In this document: positions 51,466-64,000 of the stretch, piece by piece | How the letters are laid out: each line of letters opens with the position of its first letter | Numbering within the stretch: the stretch's first letter is position 1 | From: Siphonodentalium dalli | Taxonomy: Eukaryota; Mollusca; Scaphopoda; Gadilida; Siphonodentaliidae | NCBI GenBank assembly: GCA_032622095.1 | Contig: CP136065.1 | Span: forward strand, 207,058,151-207,122,150 | DNA length: 64,000 nucleotides | Direction of reading: 5' to 3' | The notes under the pieces: generated by a model | The model's database searches: none | What the model was told of the DNA's origin: nothing | What the model saw: the letters and a program-made list of their open reading frames with translations, nothing else | Position numbers and translations under genes: made by a program

Positions 51466-53984
51466 GTAATGGGATTTATGTCTGTCTCTTCAGTTCAAAT
51501 TTCAATGCCTACCTCGAAATGCAGCCCTCTTAATTCAGATTGTTTGGCTTCGGCAATCCGCTACGGCAACAGTATGCCGTGGCCCAGTTTGCTTCAGCAA
51601 ATAGCTTCGGCAATGCTTATTGCCGTATCCAATTATGAAGGCTGGAAATGTGAACATGTGCGTTGTTGATTATTGTGCTTGGGGACCCAGGCGGGACAAC
51701 TAAACTATTATTGACCTACCTTGAATTTGAAAATTATCTCCATATTGGAGGGGGGGTATGTGTTCGTGTTTATCCTCCAAGGCTCCATGCATGTAAGATG
51801 GCTCAAATGAATGGTGTTCTCAATAATGTCGCTATTTGACACGCTCTTTCTTATTGTTTTTTTCGGGAGATGGACTGTGTCGATTTCATTTTGTCAATAT
51901 TAATAAAAATAAGTTAGATATATAGCCTGTCGACACAGACAAGATTGAAAAAGTTTTTAATAGCGTCATTTATTTGTGTGTGAGCGGGATTTCATGCAAC
52001 AAACAACGGGGGGAATGGGTCCGTGGGACAGACCCGCAGCCGGCCTGGCGGAAACCCTGCGTACTGTCTACTGACTTCCGTTACTTGCTCGTTGCTATAT
52101 AAATTATAATATATACATGTACATGTAATGATGTATAAACAAACCAGCGGCGTCACTTAGCCTTATGTCGAAATGACGAAATTTGGCAGTCAGTACATTC
52201 GCCCTGAATACATGTACTTTCAGAAATCACACATCACCCCTTATAGTTCGTGGACCCAACTACATGTAATATATTAACAGAGCTACCGGTAGACGCTCTC
52301 GATTAGTTGGTGGACCCAACTAATCAAACAGAGCTAGACACCCATATACTAACTCTATATCTATTACTATTCGAGGTGGCAATTTTTTGTCTTTTAATTT
52401 TTAACGATATTAAAGATTAATAGCGATGCTATTTAGGCCAATTTTAGGGACTATATTTTATCCAGCACATTATATTTCAATTCCGCTAGTGGCCAGGCTT
52501 CGATTTCATGTTTTAAATTTTTATAGCATTTTGCAGTCTTGGCTTGTTGGGGCTTGACTTTCTCCATGAGGACATGGATAAAGTTTTATTCTGCGCCCAT
52601 TCGGTTAGTGGATAGATTTTGTATAGCATTCCTTACCAATACAGGGGGGGGGTGTGAACAAAAAAATTCTGGCACGTATGCAATTCATATACAGCTGACC
52701 CCCCCCCCCCCCCCCCCCGACCAATACATGTTTTTTGTCCCCCAAATTTTTTTTTCAGGAGTCTATTAAAATAGCCAGTGTCCGTCCGTGCATCCGCAAA
52801 TGGTTTCATGATGATATTTAACTTTCATTTCGGTCAATAGATCAAAAGCATACCGTACATGTACAGGTCAAGTTCAAATATGGGTTTGCTCCACCCATTT
52901 TCGCGAGAGTTATGGCCCTTTTTCGACTTAGAATCCTGTCAATTTTTGTATGATAGTTTATCCACCATTTCAGGGGGCACTGGTTGGATTGTTCTGAAAT
53001 TTAGTATCGGATTTTAGGGTCCTTGTTAGTTTTTTTTAGAAAAGCTGACGCCCCCAAATTGGCCCCAAATGAAGCTACTTTTTCTGGGCACACTGTGGCT
53101 GGATGGCCTTTTATTTTATATTAAATTGGTTGTCATTATAGCGCTAATTGCATCGCAAGGGGGGGTGGTGGATGTAAATTTTTATGTGCATTTCTGAACA
53201 AATACACCCATATATTATAAGAAAATAGAAAACATTCAGAATAGCAAACCTTCGGAATACCCAAAAAATCACTTTCTTTTATTGATAAATGCTTTTCCTT
53301 TCTTTCAGTGTTATTTACTAAGATGCTGTGCTTATCATATCATTGAGACCAACACTTGTTGATAAAGGTGAGTTTTAATTTACACTATACATGTAGGGCT
53401 GCAACTACATGTATACAATACGTATCACGATACTTTCCAGACTGAAAATTGGACCAGTTTACAACTTTTGTCTGCTTAGTATATTGTTTTGGTGTTGTCG
53501 ACATTCCTAACACCGTTTTTCTCAATAGCACGGAAACCCAAGTGTTTCCATAGAAAACTGAAGTTTACCATACAGGCGATTTACATTTCGCAACAATTTT
53601 TATCTCCCGCCAATGGCGCCAATTTGAAAATTTCCGGGGGATATAGGAATGGGCTCCGTCTGTCCGTCCGTCCTAACCAAATCTGTAAGAGTCATAACTT
53701 GAACAAATGTCAAGAGATTTCAAAGATTTGTGGTATATGAGTTCACCTGTACTTTGTTTATTATGTTTGTCGAATTTACCCAATACAGTAGCAAATAGAC
53801 CTCACAGGGATCATTTCCACTAATCTCAATGAATTTCAAAGATATTTGGTATGAGTTCACCTAACCATTACCTAGAATGATTTTCAAGCCAGGTCCAGCC
53901 GGATATTTTTACCGGAGTTACTGGACTTTGTTTGTTTTTTTTCGAATTTACCATATAGCAAATAGATGACATCAGGGCTCATTT
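51466..53984. other. Intergenic sequence with dispersed repeat and homopolymers
   Basis: No gene supported. The block 51478-51669 resembles 61785-61990 (shared GCAGCCCTCTTAATT and GGCCCAGTTTGCTTCAGCA), a dispersed repeat. A long C-run sits near 52697-52720. Confidence 0.5.
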
Positions 53985-54720
53985 CTAGAGGTGCCACGAT
54001 TATTGATTTTGATAGTCGGTCGTCAATAATTGATAATAATCTATTAATCGTACCTAATATCAATAACAGTGGAAGTATTCCGTAAATATGGCCTATTGGC
54101 TGTGTGTTGGTTTAAAAAACTCGGCTGATGTAATTTTTACGTTAATAATGTGCACCATAAACCACTGGTAATGGTAACGGGTACAATGTATTAAATACCA
54201 GCACATTTCTCAGCGATGTCAAGGTTATAATAATTGTGAGTTTATTAGAACGAACATAGCCATTAATTTCAGTGTTATGAATAGCCAAACATACAAACAA
54301 TATCAAAATAGGAATGCATGACGACTGCCGGCAGTTCCTAAAAAAGGAATCTAATGTTACAGAAACTATAACTTTCAGCAATCTTCCAGAGTGTGGATAA
54401 CAATCACAAAGGTGCCCCCCCCCACCCAGAAATTTCAGGACTCAGAACAAGTTAAGTAATTGTGATAGTAAGTGAATTTCATTCAGCAGTCACCATACGA
54501 TAAGTGATAGCCTGTACTAGTAACATCTAAGTATACTCATGTTGTCAGAATCTCTCTGATGCATGATCAAATGTTGTTAAACCTTTGGTTGTAGATTAAA
54601 TACTCATCATTTTCCGACATCCAAAATAAATAACGGAGATTAATCGATGACGGAAATGGTAATCGATTATCGGCTTTATCAACGTTTCATCGATTATATG
54701 ATTAATCGTGGCATCCATAC
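53985..54720. mobile_element. Possible non-autonomous DNA transposon (GTGCCACGATTA ends)
   Basis: GGTGCCACGATTATTGA near 53990 and TGATTAATCGTGGCATCC near 54700 form inverted ends, with TAATCGAT-like words repeated inside. No ORF and no confirmed target duplication. Confidence 0.4.
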
Positions 54721-54739
54721 TCATTTGCACAAATGTGTC

Positions 54740-55020
54740 AACGGATTTCAATGATTTTTGTGACATGAGTTCACATGACCAGTATCTAGAACGAGTTCGC
54801 TAACGGTTGAAACCAGGTCCAGCCTGCCGGATATTTTCAGCAGAGTTATTGGACTTTTTAAAATTATTTTTAGTGCATCAAAGGGCTCATTTCCACAAAT
54901 GTCAACGGATTTCAAAGATTGTCAGTATACATGTATGAGTTCACATGATCAGTATCTAGAACGAGTTCGCAAACAAGGTCCAGCTGGATATTTTCAGCAG
55001 AGTTATTGGACTTGTTTATT
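54740..55020. repeat. Partial tandem duplication (TGAGTTCACATG units)
   Basis: Two copies of a block containing GTCAACGGATTTCAA, ATGAGTTCACATGA and AGTATCTAGAACGAGTTCGC; related fragments occur at 53740-53900. Confidence 0.65.
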
Positions 55021-55369
55021 ATTGTCCCCCGAAAAATTTAATTTTCGTGGGACTATAGAAATGGGGTCCGTTCCCACAAAATGCCACTTATGTGTCTTCG
55101 AAGCCACTCAAATACCATTTGGACTCAAATGATTGCTTATGTGGCTAGTCACATAAGCAACCTCATTTGACAGCTGAAATGTGATCTAAGTGGCCTGACT
55201 CTCCCTATACATGTATACTTGTAGTAATTAGTTTACATTTATGGTGCATGTTATGATATGCTGCAGAAATTATGAATGACCCACCCTATATTACTTTGTA
55301 AAGTTTGAGCTATTGCCATGGCTTTGTCGTCTGTGTGTACATGTATGCGTGCGTGCGTAATTCGTCAAC

Positions 55370-56990
55370 AATACAGGCTACAGGTCGTACCTTTGGTCAG
55401 ATCATTATGAAATTTCACAAAGCTGTTGACATCAACATTTAGACCGGAACGATTCATTTGGATAAAAAAACATGGCCACCAGTGGCCATCTTGGATTTCA
55501 ATATTCAATCCATTAGAACGGTCTACAGGTCGTACTGTTCGTCTGATCATCATGAAATTTGTCATGGATGTTAATATTGACATGTAGATGGGAACGAGTA
55601 ATTTTGGGGTCATTCGACCAAAAAACATGGCCGTCGACAGCCATCTTGGATTTTACTCTTTGCATGACTAAATTCTTTGGCACGCCATACAGGTTGTACC
55701 TTTGGTCGGATCATCATGAAATTTGTCATGGATGTTAATATTTACATGTAGATCGGAAACGAGTACTTTTGGGGTCATTCGGCCAAAAAACATGGCCGCT
55801 GGCAGCTATCTCAACTGGCTATCTTGGATTTTACTCTTTGCGTGACTAAATCCTTTGGCACGGGCTACAGGTCGTACCTTTGGTCAGATCATCATAAAAT
55901 TTGTCATGAATGTTGACAAAGACATGTAGATGGGAACGAGTCATTTTGGGGTCATTTGGCCAAAAAACATGGCCGCCAGCAGCCATCTTGGATTTTACTG
56001 TTTGGATGACTAAATCCTTTAGCACGGGCTACAAATCGTAGCTTTAGTCTGATCATCATGAAATTTGTCATGGCTGTTTAAATTGGAATGTAGATGGGAA
56101 TGAGTCATTTTGGGGTCATTCGGACAAAAAAACATGGCTGCCCGCGGCCATCTTTGATTTCAAAATTCAATCCATTAGCACAGGCTACTGTGAGTCTGGT
56201 CATCATTAAATTTGTCATGGGTGTTAATATTGACATGTAGATGGGAACGAGTAATTTTGGGGTCGTTCGGCCAAAAAACATGGCCGCTGGCAGCCATCTT
56301 GGAGTTTACTCTTTGCATGACTAAATCCTTTCACACAGGCCACAAGTCTAACCTTTGGTCAGATCATCATGAAATTTGTCATGGTTGTTAAATATGACAT
56401 GTAGATGGGAACGAGTCATTGTCCAGTCATTCGACCAAAAAACATGGCCGCCAGCAGCCATCTTGGATTTTACACTTTGCATGACTAAATCCTTTGGCAC
56501 GTGCTACAGAACGCACCTTTTGTCAGATCATTGTGAAATTTGTCATGGATGTTGACATTGACATGTAGATGAGATCGAGTAATTTTTAGGTTATTCGGCC
56601 AAAATCATGGCCGCCAGCAGCCATCTTGGATTTTACTCTTTGCATGACTAAATCCTTTGGCATGGGCTACTGGTCGTACCTTTAATCGGATCATCATGAA
56701 ATTTGTCATGGCTGTTGACACAGGCATGTAGATAACAAGTCATTTTAGGTTCATTTGGTCTTAAATGTGTCCACTGGCAGCCATCTTGGATTTTACTCTT
56801 TGCATGACAAAATCCTTTGGCACACCCTACAGTCCACTTCCCTCATCCGATCATCTCCAGACTTCATATTAATCTTGATATTGATCTTACTAGATGGAAG
56901 CTATGAAATGTTTTTAAATTTTATTGGAAAACATAGCCACCTGGATTTTACATCTGTAACCATCTTGGATTTTACTTTTTTATATACCGG
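55370..56990. repeat. Diverged tandem array of about 160-bp units, about 10 copies
   Basis: Each unit carries, in order, CAGATCATCATGAAATTTGT, GACATGTAGATGGGAACGAG, CATTTTGGGGTCATTCGGCC, AACATGGCCGCCAGCAGCCA and TCTTGGATTTTACTCTTTGC. Single diverged units recur at 33440-33790, 62140-62480 and 63600-63720, so it is a dispersed as well as a tandem family. Confidence 0.88.
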
Positions 56991-57002
56991 TGTGACAAAT
57001 CA

Positions 57003-57705
57003 ACTTCCCCCCCTGCGCATCTTCCCCCCGGGGGGGAAGATAAACTGGTTTTACCTAGTTTATCTCCCCCCCCCCGGGGGGGAAGATGACCTAGGTTATC
57101 TTCCCCCCCCCCCGCCCTGATCATCTTCCCCCCCCCGCCTGAATTTTCCATTCCTTAACATCTATTGGCGTGATAGTCTCATTTTATCATTCACTATGAC
57201 TATGTGACTTAGAAAAACTATCATTGGTGGCAAGGAAGCATGTCTTTTCTTCGGCAGAGACATTATTGTTCAGATTTTTTTTTATTGAAAATCACCCAGT
57301 TTATCTCCCCCCCCCCCCCCCGCCTGAATTTTCCATACCTTAACATCTATTGGCGAGTTAGTCTCATTTTATCGTTCACTATCACTATGTGACTAAGAAA
57401 AACTATCACAGGTGACAAGGAAGCATGATTTTTCTGTAAAAGAGACAATAATTATAGTTTGGAGAATTTTCACTGGAATTTACCTAGTTTATCTGAACAA
57501 TAATGTCTCTGCCGAAGAAAAGACATGCTTCCTTGCCACCAATGATAGTTTTTCTACGTCACATAGTCATAGTGAATGATAAAATGAGACTATCACGCCA
57601 ATAGATGTTAAGGTATGTAAAATTCAGGCGGGGGGAAGATGATCAGGGCGGGGGGGAAGATAACCTAGGTCAACTCCCCCCCCCCCGGGGGGGGGGGAAG
57701 TTGAT
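57003..57705. mobile_element. G/C-run foldback element
   Basis: Alternating C-runs and G-runs with AAGAT lie at both ends. A long inverted repeat lies inside (57136-57273 against 57493-57630, differing at a few bases), and a third, direct, diverged copy at about 57322-57440. No ORF. Confidence 0.7.
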
Positions 57706-57853
57706 CGGTATACATGTACCGGTATATGTATCTCTTCATGTTGATAATCTAGTATTACTTAGACATTTCAACTTTCCGCACCCCTAATCGCTCCACATTA
57801 AATTATTCCCTTTCCAAGTTGAGGTACAGTGTCATTGACACTTTCATTATATG

Positions 57854-58897
57854 AAGTACAGCTATGCTCTAATTAATCGATCCTCCTTAACGAGGTTGAC
57901 ATGCGGTATGACCACGGTGTAATACCGCGGTCGGGCGGTGTAATACCGCCTGACTGCGGTGTAATACCGCCTGACCGCGGTGTAATAACGCCTGACCGCG
58001 GTGTAATAACGTGGTCAGCCGCGGTATTGAAAACGCGGGCAACCGCGTGGTCGCGGTTGAGTTTTTGGTGCCACTACCACTGTGTAAGTTTAAACCACAG
58101 TAAAACCTAGCGTCAATATCGCAACTGAGCATTGTAAATTATCTGACAATAGACTGACATATTGCGCATGGAAAATATTAATCTGAAATTGAAAATAAAT
58201 CGGTTCTAATTTACCACAGTCCCCGATTTCCTTAAGCGTGCCAAATAAAGAGCGTCTGTTTATTCGTGATATGGTATATGGATAAGGCGTGCGCGATTAA
58301 GAATTAAAATGGCTTTTCGGTTCGAGCAAGATAATTATGCGATCGCCATGTGCACATTTCACCGACACAAAAATCATTTGGCTCAAGGAATTACGTGGGG
58401 ACATCAACCATTGAAGACATCAGTACTCTAAAATAAATTAGTTTGGCGCGAGGAATGAATGTAAGGTCAGTTTCTTAATATATTGACGCAAATTATAGGC
58501 CAACCTGAACAAGACAGATCGAAATTCTTACCTTGAGTCTTCCAAAAGAAAAAGCAGATTTTTATCGGCAGATTATTCGAACGCGGTTGACACCGGGAAT
58601 GACCGCTCGCGGAAAATACTACCGCGGTGTACGCCGGTAACGGTCTAGATTACCGCGATGGACATGACCGCGGTCAGATACCGCATGTCACCGTGCATTG
58701 CGGTGTATTACCGTATGACCGCGGTGTACTACCGCATGACCGCGGTGTACTACCGCATGGCCGCGGTGTACTACCGTATGACCGCGGTGTACTACCGCAT
58801 GGCCGAGGTGTACTACCGCATGACCGCGGTGTAGTGGCGGTATGACCGGCCCATAACCTCGTTAAATGGGTCGATTAATTAGAGCATAGCTGTACTT
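57854..58897. mobile_element. Foldback element with CCGCGGTGTA subrepeats
   Basis: Inverted ends AAGTACAGCTATGCTCTAAT at 57854 and its complement ending at 58897 bound about 1.04 kb. Inside both ends lie tandem units of about 20 bp (CCGCGGTGTAATACCGC at 57905-58060; CCGCGGTGTACTACCGCATG at about 58610-58850). The centre is unique AT-rich sequence. Probably a non-autonomous DNA transposon; the ORFs through the units are repeat products. Confidence 0.75.
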
Positions 58898-59573
58898 GAC
58901 TTAATTATTTTAAGTGATTATTGCTGGAAATGATAATCTGTAACTGCAAACTTGATACTAGTAATAGTATTAACTATTTTTGCGCATACACATATATATA
59001 CTTAGAAATATTTTACTTGAGTTAATAAAACTGAATTGAAATGTATATATAACTAAAACAACAGGATAAGGAGAATTGCAGATGTGATGCTATTTTCTGC
59101 CAACAAATTAGGCCTACAATAGTACGTGTATGGTACACTGAAATTTCCCGAGGCAGTATAATAATAAAATCTGGACTGACTGGTTGCTATTCATGTTGAC
59201 ATAGGCATTAGGCAGCCCGATTTTTTGTGGTAAATTGCCAATTTGTAGAGCCCTAATTGCACTCGAGATGTGTACTAATAATTTCCCCAGAAAAACTTAT
59301 TCAAACAGACAAAGATGGATAACTCTAAAATCAAGTGTATTAATATTGCAATTTTGACTGAGACCGTCCTTTTGATGGCGTGTTTCTGGGCCAGAACATA
59401 CCGGGTATAGAAATAACATAACTTCAAAAATTGATATCTGATCGTGATCACTCTGAGCGTTGATAGGTTGGTTCCTCGACTCGAATGATCGAATCGATTA
59501 TTTTTATCCCCGAAGCCAAAGAAATAGTAATTGATGAGGGCCTGATCGGATTGAGTACCTTTAATTAAATGTC

Positions 59574-59951
59574 CATACCCGCTGGACAAAACAAGTGTCC
59601 ATTGGCACCGCGGTGTATTTGCCGTTCGGCTGCGGTGTCAGAGTTTGTAACTGCAGTTTAGCACCGCGGCCGAACGGCAAGTACACTGTGGCCCAACAAC
59701 AAGTACCCTGCGGCCGAAAGGCAACTACACTGCACCATGGTTAGATTTCCGGTTTGTATCATCTTTTTTCAGTTTAATGAACGTACAGTGTACACCGCGG
59801 CAACTACAACATGGCTGAACGGCAAGTACATGTACACCGCGGCCCAACTGTAGTTAGCCGATGGAGCTGCGGTGTAGTTGCATTTCAGCCGCGGTGGCAA
59901 CGCTAACTGCACAGCGGTTAGGTGGACACTTGTTTTGTCAAGCAGGGTATG
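59574..59951. mobile_element. Small foldback element with GCCGCGGTGT subrepeats
   Basis: Imperfect inverted ends (CATACCCGCTGGACAAAACA at 59574, and the complement ending at 59951) flank GC-rich units GCCGCGGTGTA and AACGGCAAGTACA. The units resemble those of the element at 57854-58897, suggesting related families. Confidence 0.7.
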
Positions 59952-60221
59952 TATGCCATATACTAGAATATGTACATGCATAAAGTTATAAGCTCATCAT
60001 TTTGATATCAGAATCATATAGAAATCTTGACTTTGTGCTCTTTTCAATTTTCATAGCCTCAAAATTAATGATTGTGCAGACCCAAATAAGCACTGTGTGT
60101 GGGGGAAATTTCCCACAAAAATAATAAAGGTGCATGCATGTTTATTTGGAGCCCAAGAGTATGGGTTATGTCGTCAAAACACTATATAACACCAGGTGCC
60201 TCGGTCGGGGGTGTCAGACCG

Positions 60222-61662
60222 ATTTTCCGAAGACCTATTACTACGAAGGCCCACAACTCCGAAGACCCGATTCTCCGACGGCCCATAACTCCGAAGGACC
60301 GATTCTCCGAAGATCTATAACTCCGAAGGCCCGATTCTCCGACGGCCCATAACTCCGAAGGTCCGATTCTCCGAAGGTCCGATTCTCCGAAGATTTTGTT
60401 TTATCGGGGTATTATCGTTTACTAAATAGTGTACAGTCCAGTGGCGAAGCCAAGGGGTCCCAAATTTCTACTGCCCCTATTAAACCTCTACTTGCTATTT
60501 CAGACAATATGGGCCCCTACCAAAACATGTCCAATGTCATGTAAACGCCCGGAAATCGTTCATGGGGCATCAAAATATACAAAATTTTCCTACCCCCCCC
60601 CCCCCCCCCTCCACCTAAATGGGAATCCTGGCCCGCCACTGACTATACACCATATACTATAACATTACGTTGGCCCATGAGATGCCAGAGTAAAATGTAC
60701 AGGGGTGAACGGGGAAGAACTTGTACTTTTTCATATATAAAATGAACCTGATTGCATCAAATCACCCCAATGCAGTCAGATGTGCACAGTTTAATCATGT
60801 TAATTGTATTAAGACGTACATTGTGGCAAAATAATTGTATTTCTTTCATAAATTTAAGCATTCTGTGGAAAATTAAGGCTTGTCGCACACTACTGATGGT
60901 GTAGATATCACCTTATTATAATACATATATAGTTAACGTTTCCAATATATGAGGGCCCTTTCCCCCCTTTTCGTACGCAGGAAGTATAATTTTCAGTCGC
61001 CAGAAAAAGGGCGAGTTCTGCCCCTTTGGCCCCGTTCGCCCCTGTGCATGTTAGGCTACTCTGACATTCTTGCAGCGTTTCGTTATGATATACCCGGTGC
61101 ACACCAGTGGCGGCGCCAGATTTCCCATTTAGGGGTGCACATTAATTAGCATATGTGGGGGATATATCATGCATATGATATGCCGAAAGCATATCGCGAA
61201 GGCCTGATTTGGGGAGCGCATGCATGGGAGGGGTCGCCCCCAATCGTTGGTCCGGGGGCTCCCCTGTGCAGGAACACTGAATATTTGAATGCCTATATAC
61301 AATACGGACGTTTACATGACACTTGACATGTTTTTTTGGGGGGCGGTCTTCCCTAGGGCCCCATTGACCCCGCCACTGGACTGTACACTATTTAATAAGC
61401 GATAAAACATGATCTTCGGAGAATCGGCCCTTCGGAGTTATAGACCTTCGGAGTTATGGGCGTTCGGAGTTATAGGCCTTCGGAGTTATGGGCTTTCGGA
61501 GTTATAGGCCTTCGGAGTTATGGGCTTTCAGAGTTATGGGTCTTCGGAGTTATGGGATTTCGGAGAATCGAGACTTCGGAGTTATGGGCTTTCGGAGAAT
61601 CGGGCGTCGGAGAATCTGACCTTCGGAGAATCGGACCTTCGGAGTTATGGGTCTTCGGAAAA
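60222..61662. mobile_element. Foldback element with CCGAAG/TTCTCCGAAG subrepeats
   Basis: Arms of about 220 and 290 bp are built of 14-15-bp units (GGCCCATAACTCCGAA, GACCCGATTCTCCGA) in opposite orientation. Inner arm ends AAATAGTGTACAGTCCAGTG are shared inverted at 60425-60443 and 61372-61395. The centre holds no ORF of substance. The 'SELWAFG' reading frames are repeat products. Confidence 0.75.
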
Positions 61663-64000
61663 ACGCTACGTAACCCGGTCGGGGGTCATTTAATGTTCAG
61701 GACGTCAGGGTTCAGGAAGTGAAGGGTAGGCCTATGTATATGTTTTTAAAAATTTGCTAATGGGTACACAGGGTTTGCTATCGGTTGCGACGCAGTTACT
61801 TCAACTGTGTTCCAGAATGTATGGGGGCAATTGGCAATTTCTTTTCAGTTCATTTTCATTGTAATTGTGAACAGTTATTCTGTAGCATAAATTGCAGCCC
61901 TCTTAATTTACGTTGTTTGGCTTTGGCAATGTGCTACTGCAACCCTTTGTCTTGGCCCAGTTTGCTTCAGCATGCCTGATTACTGTAGCAAATTATGAGA
62001 ACCGGTACTGAAATTGTGACAGAAAGTCATTTGGAATGAGAATTCAAAACTTGTGGGTAAAATATGCCCCGGCTCATAGCACAAGATTTAGCCAAACTTT
62101 TGTTTTCAATTTTCTGGTAAAAATACCTGTACATGGCTGCTAACAGCAACAGGCAACATCTCTCATCCGATCGTCACCAAACATAATATGGATTCACCAT
62201 AGTGACATCTAAATGAGAGATTACCCCATCAAAAATCTGGTAAAAAAAACATGGCTGCCAATGGCCATCTTGTTTTTACTCTTTGTTTGACTAAATCCTT
62301 TAGCACACCCTACATGTAACATCTCTCATCTGATCGTCACCAAACTTCATACCGGTATGGATCTTCAGGGTCACATCTTGATGGCAGCTATCCCATTTTT
62401 TCCGAATTTTGTTTAAAAAACATGGCTACCAGCAGCCATACTGGATTTCAAATTTGAATCAATCGGCACACCATGAAGCTCACAATTATTGGTGAAATGT
62501 TTTGAAAATTTAAGGGTACATTACTACATGTATGTTTGCAGGCCTTTAGATTAGGCTAATTTGGGGACATTTTGGGGGACCGAGGTGGTGGGTTTGCGAG
62601 GAGGGGGGGGGGGTACCCCCTAGTGACTATTGGGGGTACGGGGTTTTCCCCGGGGAGAATTTTTTTTAAAGTGAGCCTAAAATGGGGGCTGTCTGGTTGT
62701 TTATGAAGCATATGAAAGGTGGCCCCCATATCATTTCCTGGCAACTTGGGCTTGTTTCAGCATTCAGCAAGTTCTATTACCCTTACATTTTCAAGTTTTG
62801 TAGGTCACAATTTATTGAATATTGGGCAATTTTGCATAATTCCAGCACCTTACATATGATATGTGCAGACGGTGCATCGTGACTACCTATTGTAGGTGAC
62901 TAACCATAGATCACATAGTTTCCATCAACAACAAATGATCTGGCCTCATTGTTATATCGCCTCAGTTGTGGAAAGCAACAAAACCCCAAAAAATATACTC
63001 AATGTTGATACTGCCTTTCATTTATTTATTTTATATTTGTGGTTTTACGTGGCTTCCTACAATTAAGCGATATCACAGCTAAGGCAGATTAATTGTTGGT
63101 AGAGGAAAACATGTGTGCTACACTTAGTTGTGTACAATTCAGTACTTAAAAAAAAATTAAGTGATTTATGCACCATCTGCTCTCATGTTACAAATCACTG
63201 ACCACTGTGAAGGTAGCCCATGTTTCCTCTGTTAATATTCCCATGTTATTTAATTATACTAGTAATTAGATGAAGGTAGCCGGTGTTTCCTGTCCTTCCC
63301 ATGTTATTATCATTAGATGAAGGTACACCGGTAGTCCATGTTCCCTCTGTTCCTCCCATGTTATTATCATATTATGCCTATGGGGGTCGGGCAGGGGGGG
63401 GGTATTTTTTACGGGCACTTATGCGGGGGTGGGTCACTGGATGGGTGGTTTGGTCGATGGGACTAACAAACAATTTTTTCTGCAACTCAGAACTTTTTTT
63501 GACTGTTTTTTTCAATGAATTTGGCTTAAAACACCTTAGAATAAGAGAAATAATGTAATTCTAACTGCTAAACTGACTGCAGGCAGTTATTGTGTTGTAT
63601 TTTGTTGCAAATTTTGGAATCCAAGATGGCCGCTGGCAGCCATGTTTTTTTGGCCGAATGGCCCCAAAATGACCCGTTCCTATTTACATGCCAATGTTAA
63701 CATCCATGACAAATAGTATGCACAGAAATTCATATTCAGCTGTTTACAGTGAAACCCCCCCCGCAAATCTGCTTTAGTGTTAAAAGGGGGTGGGTGTCCA
63801 AAAATGGTCCGAAAAATTTGGACGCATGGTGGGTGGGGGTCCCAACAAGGGTCGAAAGTAAAAAATCAGCATACGTGCCTGAAAATGTTTTCTGACCCCC
63901 CCATTTACCAGTACAGCATATCATCTTGTAACTCGGGTGTTGATTATCAGAGTTTGTTATCTTTTGTCGTGGTGAAAGCACAGGTTGGTACCTACATTAG
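61663..64000. other. Repeat-rich end of window without supported genes
   Basis: Contains the dispersed repeat at 61785-61990, single units of the 160-bp family near 62140-62480 and 63600-63720, G-runs near 62600 and 63395, and direct repeats of TCCCATGTTATTATCATTAG at 63295-63370. I found no gene. Confidence 0.5.

Noticed and set aside
57901-58132. ORFs in the CCGCGGTGTA units, and likewise at 58627-58845 and 61456-61722
   Set aside because: Products of short tandem units in foldback elements.
1-64000. tRNA and rRNA genes
   Set aside because: I looked for B-box (GGTTCGAATCC-like) and conserved rRNA words by eye and found none; a covariance-model search would be decisive.

Overview
This is nuclear DNA from an invertebrate animal, probably marine. 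It has spliced genes with GT-AG introns, two non-LTR retrotransposons, several foldback and MITE-like elements, a 3.5-kb satellite, and a complete virus-like Polinton (Maverick) transposon. I cannot name the species. The abundant 'acatgta' and 'catggccgcc...catcttggatt' repeats are of the kind seen in many marine invertebrate genomes.

Host genes. Two CYP2-clan cytochrome P450 genes lie on the minus strand. Gene B is represented by its last three exons (47325-47127, 46358-45921, 45011-44827). Gene A is represented by its first two (28412-28076 and 4391-4078), and the rest lies beyond base 1. Exon phases agree at every junction I could test. Intron 1 of gene A is about 23.7 kb long because it holds a 392-bp piggyBac-like MITE (5466-5857) and the Polinton. 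A 35-bp satellite of about 100 copies (28767-32295) lies just upstream of gene A. A few short putative exons or ORFs lie at 37.8-39.0 kb. LINE remains occupy 0.8-4.0 kb (+) and about 39.2-43.0 kb (-). From 51 to 64 kb the window is mostly palindromes, GC-rich foldback elements and a diverged tandem array of about 160 bp.

The Polinton spans 6380-23613 (17,234 bp). It starts AGT, ends ACT, has about 255-bp terminal inverted repeats, and is flanked by an exact 6-bp target duplication, TACATT. All its ORFs look intact. The right-hand core (11.0-23.0 kb, + strand) encodes a protein-primed family B DNA polymerase, a packaging ATPase, small basic and hydrophobic virion-like proteins, a DDE integrase with a chromodomain, a small membrane protein, penton and major capsid proteins, a conserved Cys/His protein and an adenain-type cysteine protease. 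Together these could replicate, package, assemble, mature and integrate the element.

The left-hand accessory region (6.6-10.8 kb) is the most unusual part. A nearly identical bidirectional promoter block of about 580 bp occurs twice, plus a partial third copy, and each full copy is flanked by a different divergent gene pair. Every one of those four genes ends, 13-22 nt after its stop codon and in sense orientation, in a perfect match to the animal replication-dependent histone mRNA 3' stem-loop (GGYYCTTTTCAGRRCC). One gene has two. The neighbouring zinc-knuckle gene and the DNA polymerase gene are instead driven from a near-perfect 387-bp palindrome with mirrored TATA boxes, so the two proteins share the same N-terminal 32 residues. 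I infer that the element places its accessory genes under histone-like, S-phase-coupled 3'-end processing. I know of no description of this, but I could not search.
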